Positions 58,970 to 64,000 of a stretch of DNA of 64,000 nt are shown here, piece by piece. Within the stretch, counting starts at the first letter, position 1; every line of letters starts with the position of its first letter. Both the position numbers and the translations under genes were made by a program. The DNA comes from Sphingomonas sp. Leaf21. GTDB lineage: Bacteria > Pseudomonadota > Alphaproteobacteria > Sphingomonadales > Sphingomonadaceae. Where the stretch lies: contig NZ_CAKASM010000001.1 of assembly GCF_916858675.1 (NCBI RefSeq), forward strand, positions 434,001-498,000, in the 5' to 3' direction. Below the pieces are notes generated by a model. That model saw nothing but the letters and a program-made list of their open reading frames with translations, had not been told where the DNA came from and searched no databases.

Positions 58970-59215
58970 ATGACCGACTTGACCTCGACCCAGATCGGCG
59001 TGCGCCGTGCCGCCGAAATGGCGGCGGTCTTCATGATCGGCGACGGTATGCTCGGCCTGTTGCAACCGACCCGGCACGTGACGCTGTGGCGGTCGGAGGT
59101 CGGCGCGGTCGATGCGCTGGTCCGCCCCTTTGCCGGACGACCCGGTCGCCGCCGCGCCTATGGGCTGTTGCAACTGACGGCGGGGCTGACGCTGGCGGCG
59201 GTCCTGCGGCGATGA
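58970..59215 (+). CDS. Small protein, unknown
   Basis: An 81-residue frame beginning MTDLTSTQIGVRRAAEMAAVFMIGDGMLGLLQ with a good GGAGAG ribosome site. Two hydrophobic segments (about 17-31 and 65-80) flanked by Arg-rich parts suggest membrane association. Divergent from katG. No family recognised; coding status rests on the ribosome site and composition. Confidence 0.6.
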   Translation: MTDLTSTQIGVRRAAEMAAVFMIGDGMLGLLQPTRHVTLWRSEVGAVDALVRPFAGRPGRRRAYGLLQLTAGLTLAAVLRR

Positions 59216-59422
59216 GGGTGGCCCTGCCACATCCCAGCTTCGGGCGGCCGGACCCAGATGGCGGTCGGCGGCCATAGCTAAGGTCGCGTCGATGACCGCC
59301 AATCCGCTGGCGCATACTGACACAACCGGATGAACCATAAGGCGATCCGGCCGTTGCACTTCGACAGAGAATTCAGCGGCTTGGCATAATGCCGATCCCG
59401 CGACTGCCGGGAGTATCGACGC

Positions 59423-59857
59423 ATGGCCCAATGGACGCTGGCGGACCTGTCGAAGAAGATGGCGAAGCTCGACTTCGCGATGCTCGGCACCCGATCGGCC
59501 GATGGCGGGATCACCGCCCGGCCGATGAGCAACAATGGCGATGTCGATTATGACGGCGACAGCTATTTCTTCGCCTATGGCCATTCGCGCAAGGTCGCCG
59601 AGATCCGTGCCGAGCCACAGGTTTCGCTCGGCTATACCGGCCCCGTGGGAATGCTGGGCGGGCCGCCGCTCTTCATCGCGATCGAGGGGCGCGCGACGCT
59701 GATCGACGACCGGGCGCAGTTCGAGGCGCATTGGACGAGGGACCTCGACCGCTATTTCCCCGAGGGGATCGATACGCCCGATGTCGTGATGATCCGCGTC
59801 CATGCCCAGCGGATCCGCTATTGGGACGGTGGCGAAGAGGGCGCGGTCGCCGCCTGA
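59423..59857 (+). CDS. Pyridoxamine 5'-phosphate oxidase-like (general stress protein 26 type)
   Basis: The 144-residue protein has the split-barrel FMN-binding fold: LDFAMLGTRSADGGITARPMSNNGDVDYDGDSYFFAYGHSRKVAEIRAEPQVSLGY in outline, ending IRVHAQRIRYWDGGEEG. Members such as YwmF/GS26 respond to stress and may bind flavin; the precise reaction is unknown. It precedes the Tat-SDR gene by 43 bases and lies with katG in a stress-related patch. Confidence 0.88.
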   Translation: MAQWTLADLSKKMAKLDFAMLGTRSADGGITARPMSNNGDVDYDGDSYFFAYGHSRKVAEIRAEPQVSLGYTGPVGMLGGPPLFIAIEGRATLIDDRAQFEAHWTRDLDRYFPEGIDTPDVVMIRVHAQRIRYWDGGEEGAVAA

Positions 59858-59900
59858 TCCGGGCTTCCAACACCGGGGACACGATAACAGGGGACATGAT

Positions 59901-60902
59901 ATGAGCGATCTCGAAACGTCGCGCCGTGGCGTGCTGGGCGGAGCGGCGCTGGGCCTGGCCGCCGCCGCCAGTCCCGCCGCCGCGATGGCACAGGCGACCG
60001 GCACCGCACAGGGCCCGGCGCCCAGTCTGCGCGACCCGCGCAACGTCTATACCCGGACGCCATTCCCCGAACAGCGCCAGCCCTGGCCCGCGCTTGCCAG
60101 CAAGATGACGCCCCGCCCCGATCATGGCGAAACCAGCTATCGCGGCGCGAACAAGCTGACCGGTCGCAAGGCGCTGCTGACCGGCGGTGACAGCGGCATC
60201 GGTCGCGCCGCCGCCATCGCCTTCGCGCGCGAGGGGGCGGACGTCGCCATCAACTATCATCCCAGCGAAGAGCCCGACGCGCACGAGGTCGCCGATCTGA
60301 TCCGTCAGGCGGGGCGGAAGGCGGTGCTGCTACCCGCCGATATCCGCACGCAAAAGGCCTGCGAGGAGACGGTGCGCAAGGCGATCGCGCAGCTCGGCGG
60401 GCTCGACCTGTTGGTCAACAACGCCGCCTATCAACAATCGAAGGCCGACATCTCGGAGATCAGCGACGAGCAGTTCGTCCGCACCTACGAAACCAACGTC
60501 TTCCACGTGTTCCGCTTTTCAAAGGCCGCGATCCCGTCGATGCCGCCGGGGTCGGTGATCATCAATACGATCTCGCAAAACTCCTATGATCCGGGCGAGG
60601 ACCTGATCGACTATGCCTCGACCAAGGCGGCGATCCAGAACCTGACTCGCGGAATGGCCAAGCAGCTCGCGAAGAAGGGCATCAGGGTCAACGCGGTATC
60701 GCCCGGCCCGATCTGGACCCCGCTCCAGGTGGCGGGCGGGCAGCTTCCCGGTAAGATGCACGAGTTCGGCCAGGACACGCCGCTCGGTCGCGCGGGCCAG
60801 CCCGCCGAGCTCGCGGCGCTCTACGTCGCGCTGGCATCGGGCGAAACCACCTACTCGACCGGCACCGCCGTCGGCGCGCATGGCGGCGCGGGCTTCCCCT
60901 GA
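59901..60902 (+). CDS. SDR oxidoreductase with Tat signal peptide
   Basis: The 333-residue protein carries a twin-arginine signal (LETSRRGVLGGAALGLAAAASPAAAMAQA) and a Pro-rich linker before a classical SDR domain: LLTGGDSGIGRAAAIAFAREGADVAI (about residue 92), LVNNAAYQQ, SQNSYDPGEDLIDYASTKAAI with catalytic Tyr and Lys, and VNAVSPGPIWTPL. It is of the YghA/GS39 type, of which relatives are cytosolic. Export of a folded NAD(P)-dependent enzyme by Tat is predicted; the start is supported by AGGGGA. Confidence 0.87.
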   Translation: MSDLETSRRGVLGGAALGLAAAASPAAAMAQATGTAQGPAPSLRDPRNVYTRTPFPEQRQPWPALASKMTPRPDHGETSYRGANKLTGRKALLTGGDSGIGRAAAIAFAREGADVAINYHPSEEPDAHEVADLIRQAGRKAVLLPADIRTQKACEETVRKAIAQLGGLDLLVNNAAYQQSKADISEISDEQFVRTYETNVFHVFRFSKAAIPSMPPGSVIINTISQNSYDPGEDLIDYASTKAAIQNLTRGMAKQLAKKGIRVNAVSPGPIWTPLQVAGGQLPGKMHEFGQDTPLGRAGQPAELAALYVALASGETTYSTGTAVGAHGGAGFP

Positions 60903-60909
60903 TCGCGCC

Positions 60910-61896
60910 TCAGTCGAGGCCGGTCAGCGCCAGCAGCGCGAAGCTGGCCAGCCAGTGCTCGCCCATATAGTCCCCAGCGACCTCGTCCAGCGCGGCGTCG
61001 AGGTGTCGCGCCGCGCTGTCCGACAGCCGGTCCGCGACGGGACCTGAGAGCGCCTCGCCCAGGCTGCGCATGACCCAGGCGCGGCTGAGGTTCAGGCCGT
61101 CGAGATGCGCGATCTGGCCATCGCTCCGATCGCTGACCCGGGCGGGCGTGAACAGGGCCCCTGGCCGGCCCGCTGCCAGCTCGGGAAGGAAGGCGGCGAA
61201 CCAGCGCGCGAAGCCATCCGGCGGCAGCAGCCGCTGCATCGCCATCGCCTCGATCAGGACCGGCGACAGGAAGTCCTGCCCGCTCGGCTCCCAGGCTTGC
61301 GCGGCCCGGTCCTGGCCGAACCAGCTTTCCGCCCGATCGGCCATCAGACGGCGCAGATCGTCGTCGCCCATGACGCGTGCATAGCGGTCGATCAGGACCA
61401 GCGCGAAGGCGGTATTGGCGTGGGTGCCGACCCGCACGGGATAGGTCAGCACCGGCAGAAACGCCCGCCAGCGCCCGGCAAAGGCATCGGCCAGCGGGCG
61501 CAGGGTCGCGGCATGAGGGCTGTCCGCTACGGTCAGTTCAGCGGCGAGCATCAGCAGCCAGGCCCAGCCATAGGGGCGCTCGAACCCGCGCGTGTCGGGG
61601 CGGTCGAGATAGGCGCGCTCCGCCTCGACCTTGGCGGGGGTGAACGCATCGGCGAACACCGCGTCGATCGCGGCGGCTTCGGCCAGATCCGGATAGAGGC
61701 GCCGAAGCCGAGCGAGCAGCCAATAGCCGTGAACGCAGCTATGCCAGTCGAAACTGCCATAGAAGATCGGGTGGACCAGTCTGGGCGTGTAGCGGTCGTC
61801 GTCGCCCGAATAGACGTGATCGGCCTTGTGCGGATATTCGCGGGTAACATGACCCAGCGCGATGCGGGCGAAGCGGGCGGCCAGGTCTGGGGTCAT
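60910..61896 (-). CDS. DUF2891 protein
   Basis: The 328-residue soluble protein belongs to DUF2891, seen in FYGSFDWHSCVHGYWLLARLRRLYPD, RPYGWAWLLMLAAEL, VRVGTHANTAFALVLIDRYAR, EPSGQDFLSPVLIEAMAMQRLL and LDGLNLSRAWVMRSL. Repeated helical pairs with conserved Trp, His and Gly look like an (alpha/alpha) toroid, as in some glycan or lyase enzymes, but no activity is known. The ATG overlaps the DUF979 stop by four bases. The open frame upstream to 62754 is shadow sequence. Confidence 0.88.
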   Translation of the reverse strand: MTPDLAARFARIALGHVTREYPHKADHVYSGDDDRYTPRLVHPIFYGSFDWHSCVHGYWLLARLRRLYPDLAEAAAIDAVFADAFTPAKVEAERAYLDRPDTRGFERPYGWAWLLMLAAELTVADSPHAATLRPLADAFAGRWRAFLPVLTYPVRVGTHANTAFALVLIDRYARVMGDDDLRRLMADRAESWFGQDRAAQAWEPSGQDFLSPVLIEAMAMQRLLPPDGFARWFAAFLPELAAGRPGALFTPARVSDRSDGQIAHLDGLNLSRAWVMRSLGEALSGPVADRLSDSAARHLDAALDEVAGDYMGEHWLASFALLALTGLD

Positions 61897-62846
61897 GGGA
61901 TCCTTCCGGAAAAGCCGCAGGCGGCCAGAACCGCGATGTTGAAGGCGAGGAGCAGCAGCGCGGTCGGCCACTGCACGCGGATCACGCCGAACCGGTCGCG
62001 CAGTTCCAGGATGGCGGCGGGCACGATGTTGAAGTTCGCCGCCATCGGGGTCATCAACGTCCCGCAGAATCCCGACAACATGCCGAGCGCGGCGACGGCG
62101 GCGGGGTCTCCGCCGAAGCGGTGGATGACGATCGGCAGGCCGATCCCCGCCGTCATGATCGGAAAGGCGGCAAAGGCATTGCCCATCACCATCGTGAATA
62201 GCGCCATGCCGACGCAATAGGCGATGGTCGCAGCGACCGGCGTGTCGAGCGCGACGACGCTGGTCACCCCGTCCGCGACCACCTTGCCGACCCCGGCCGC
62301 CGCGAAGACGCCACCCAGTGCCGCGAGCATCTGCGGCAGCACCATCGCCCAGCCGACCGCATCCGACAGTCTGCGCGTCTCGGTCGCGGGCGCGGCGACG
62401 GGCGGGCGGGTCAGGCGGATCGCCAGGAGCAGCGCGACCAGTGCACCGGCCGCCAACGCCACCAGCGATATCTGCTTGGAATCGATCAGCGCCACCCCGC
62501 CGATCCGCCCGTCCGGTACGAGCAGCGTTCCCGCCAAAGTCACCACCGGCAGGGCGAGCGCTGGCAGGAACAGCCAGCCGCCCAGACGGGCCGACGGTAC
62601 GGGCGCTTCGACGGCGCGGACGGGTGTCGGGCGGAGGCCGCAGGTCGCCAGGCCGACCATGATCAGGACCAGCACGCCACTGACGACATCGGGCAGCCAC
62701 GGGCCCGCGCCGAGCAGTGCGGCGAACAGGCCCCAGAAGCCGGCATTGCGCCACCGCGTCGGCTCGCGGGCGTCGAGCGCGTGATGGACCGCCACCGTTC
62801 CGGGCAACAGCGCCGCCGCGATACCCAGCGCGTCGAGCCCGATCAT
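61893..62846 (-). CDS. DUF979 membrane transporter subunit
   Basis: A 317-residue inner-membrane protein with about nine helices: LGIAAALLPGTVAVHHALDAREPTRWRNAGFWGLFAALL at the start, then GKVVADGVTSVVALDTPVAATIAYCVGMALFTMVMGNAFAAFPIMTAGIGLPIVI and GMLSGFCGTLMTPMAANFN. DUF979 is always paired with DUF969; the pair is annotated by NCBI-type naming as a 5-oxoproline transporter. ATG at 62846 overlaps the DUF969 stop by four bases. Confidence 0.88.
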   Translation of the reverse strand: MIGLDALGIAAALLPGTVAVHHALDAREPTRWRNAGFWGLFAALLGAGPWLPDVVSGVLVLIMVGLATCGLRPTPVRAVEAPVPSARLGGWLFLPALALPVVTLAGTLLVPDGRIGGVALIDSKQISLVALAAGALVALLLAIRLTRPPVAAPATETRRLSDAVGWAMVLPQMLAALGGVFAAAGVGKVVADGVTSVVALDTPVAATIAYCVGMALFTMVMGNAFAAFPIMTAGIGLPIVIHRFGGDPAAVAALGMLSGFCGTLMTPMAANFNIVPAAILELRDRFGVIRVQWPTALLLLAFNIAVLAACGFSGRIP

Positions 62847-63511
62847 CGCCGCCGCGCCATCAGCCGCCGATCGAGCAGCAGCAGCCGCGTGCCATGCACC
62901 AGCAACGCGGCGATTGCGGTCGGGATCGCCCATAGCGCGACATGCAGCGGCGCCACGACGATCCCCTCCTGCTCCAGGATCGCACGGATCAGCAGGATCG
63001 ATCCGATCGCGATGAATACGTCCTCGCCGAAGAACACGCCGATATTGTCGACGGCGGCGGCGTGCGCGCGGATATGGTCGCGCGTGTCGGGGTCGAGCGG
63101 TGACGCCTCGTCGCGCTCCTCCGCGCCCTCCGCCATCGGCGCGATGATCGGGCGCACCATCTGGACATGCCCGCCCAGCGAGGTCAGTCCCAGTGCCGCC
63201 GTCAATTGACGCAGCAACAGATATCCGATCAGCACCCGCCCGGTGGTCGCGCCACGCAGACGCCGCACCACGTCACGCGCCCGGTCGCGGAGCCCCGCGC
63301 GTTCGAGCAATCCGATCGTCGGCAGGGCGAGCCACGCGACCGCCATGAAACGGCTGGAGACGAAGGCCTTGCCGATCATCGCGATCACCTCGACCGGCCC
63401 GAACCCCGCCGCTGCCGCGCTGGCAAAGGCCGCCACGGTCACCACCAGGAGCGGGTTCACGCCAAGCGCGAAGCCGATGATGATGATCGCGATGCCCGAC
63501 AGGACCAGCAT
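62843..63511 (-). CDS. DUF969 membrane transporter subunit
   Basis: The 222-residue inner-membrane protein has about five or six helices (MLVLSGIAIIIIGFALGVNPLLVVTVAAFASAAA, AWLALPTIGLLERAGLRDRARDVVRR, LTAALGLTSLGGHVQMVRPIIAPMAEG, VDNIGVFFGEDVFIAIGSILLI). It is the partner of DUF979. The loop with a Glu/Asp-rich stretch (AEERDEASPLDPDTRDH) faces the cytosol. It follows the regulator stop by 11 bases. Confidence 0.88.
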   Translation of the reverse strand: MLVLSGIAIIIIGFALGVNPLLVVTVAAFASAAAAGFGPVEVIAMIGKAFVSSRFMAVAWLALPTIGLLERAGLRDRARDVVRRLRGATTGRVLIGYLLLRQLTAALGLTSLGGHVQMVRPIIAPMAEGAEERDEASPLDPDTRDHIRAHAAAVDNIGVFFGEDVFIAIGSILLIRAILEQEGIVVAPLHVALWAIPTAIAALLVHGTRLLLLDRRLMARRR

Positions 63512-63522
63512 GGCCGCCCGCT

Positions 63523-64000
63523 CTACAGCGTCGCGGCGGCGCGGGCCGCCTGGTTATACTGACCCGACACGCGCCGTAGCAGGTCGGCGGCCTCCGAAAG
63601 CGCGGCGGCATCCGGGCCATCCGCCGAGACCGCCTTCGCCAATAGCCGCTCGCGAATGTCACGGTATCCGGCGCAGAATTCTCGCCCCGGCTCGGTCGCG
63701 ACGAGCAGCTTCTCCTTGCCCTCGCGCCGGGTCGCGATCAGCCCTGCCCGCTCCAGCTTGCGCACCGCATAGGTGACGAGATGCGTGTCCTCGATATCCA
63801 GGACCAGCGCGATATCGGCGATCCTCTTGGGTCGGTCGCGGTGGCGGACCGTGTGGAGGATCAGCACCTCGATCGGCGTCAGCGCCAGTCCCGCCGCCGC
63901 CGCGCACCGCGTCATCCAGCGTTGAAAGGCCGCCGCCGCCAGTGTCAGGCTGAACTCCAGCTCGGACAGCGCGGGCGCGGAACCATCGGCGAGATGCGCC
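63523..64000 (-). CDS. Winged-helix (MarR-like) regulator, N-terminus outside window
   Basis: The frame continues off the right edge; an ATG at 63915 exists but the in-frame upstream residues (AHLADGSAPALSELEFSLTLAAAAFQRW) continue the fold, so the true start lies beyond 64000. The winged helix is LTPIEVLILHTVRHRDRPKRIADIALVLDIEDTHLVTYAVRKLERAGLIATRREGKEKLL in outline, then a dimerising helix to RRVSGQYNQAARAAATL. It is on the same strand as, and just ahead of, the DUF969/979/2891 genes, so it probably controls them. Confidence 0.82.
   Translation of the reverse strand, partial: AHLADGSAPALSELEFSLTLAAAAFQRWMTRCAAAAGLALTPIEVLILHTVRHRDRPKRIADIALVLDIEDTHLVTYAVRKLERAGLIATRREGKEKLLVATEPGREFCAGYRDIRERLLAKAVSADGPDAAALSEAADLLRRVSGQYNQAARAAATL

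Noticed and set aside
59216..59422. Gene between the small katG-divergent ORF and the PNPOx-like gene
   Set aside because: Only a short minus-strand frame without a ribosome site or protein character is present.

Overview
The window looks like an ordinary stretch of chromosome from a high-GC alphaproteobacterium, most probably a sphingomonad (Sphingomonas or a close relative). This is inferred from protein style (two large TonB-dependent receptors, a COX15-type heme A synthase, PdhB with a fused lipoyl domain, GyrA and L13/S9 of sphingomonad type), frequent GTG/TTG starts and short REP-like intergenic repeats. There is no rRNA, CRISPR array, prophage or insertion sequence. About 60 protein genes and two tRNA genes are supported.

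Layout. 1-3.3 kb: the end of a polysaccharide-use locus (GH43 glycosidase start plus a 995-residue TonB receptor) behind a promoter that carries a perfect LacI-type palindrome. 3.5-6.6 kb: Zur/Fur regulator, heme A synthase, rplM-rpsI with a leader hairpin. 6.7-10.8 kb: EamA transporter, an unknown exported protein, a Tat-exported GH3 glucosidase. 10.8-13 kb: modABC molybdate transporter. 13-17 kb: lepA, a PnuC/NadR-type NAD salvage pair, tRNA-Pro, a DUF815 ATPase. 17-25 kb: surface polysaccharide genes (XrtA-type sugar transferase, TPR membrane protein, ManC, polysaccharide deacetylase) beside an unusual histidine kinase and an Lrp regulator. 25-35 kb: TPR protein, yaaA, SDR, gyrA, DUF952, DUF488, trmFO overlapping an EF-hand protein, squalene/phytoene synthase-like protein. 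35-41.5 kb: pdhAB, MFS exporter, cysK, SleB-type cell-wall hydrolase. 41.5-46.7 kb: MerR regulator, lipoprotein, hisI, purF, SDR, holB. 46.7-52.5 kb: peptidoglycan genes (D,D-carboxypeptidase, RlpA, MltB-type transglycosylase, L,D-transpeptidase, DUF882 hydrolase), interrupted by tRNA-Ser and a low-GC orphan ORF. 52.7-60.9 kb: DUF1206 protein, second TonB receptor, katG, PNPOx-like stress protein, Tat-tagged SDR. 60.9-64 kb: a translationally coupled DUF969/DUF979/DUF2891 operon with a winged-helix regulator that runs off the window.

Most genes are core metabolism. The best candidates for something under-described are the DUF969/DUF979/DUF2891 operon, the degenerate sensor kinase at 22982, the low-GC ORF behind tRNA-Ser, and the LacI-operator-controlled receptor promoter. 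No clear new defence or mobile system was seen.

Start sites were adjusted where a Shine-Dalgarno sequence, signal peptide or gene overlap argued for it; each case is stated in the entry.
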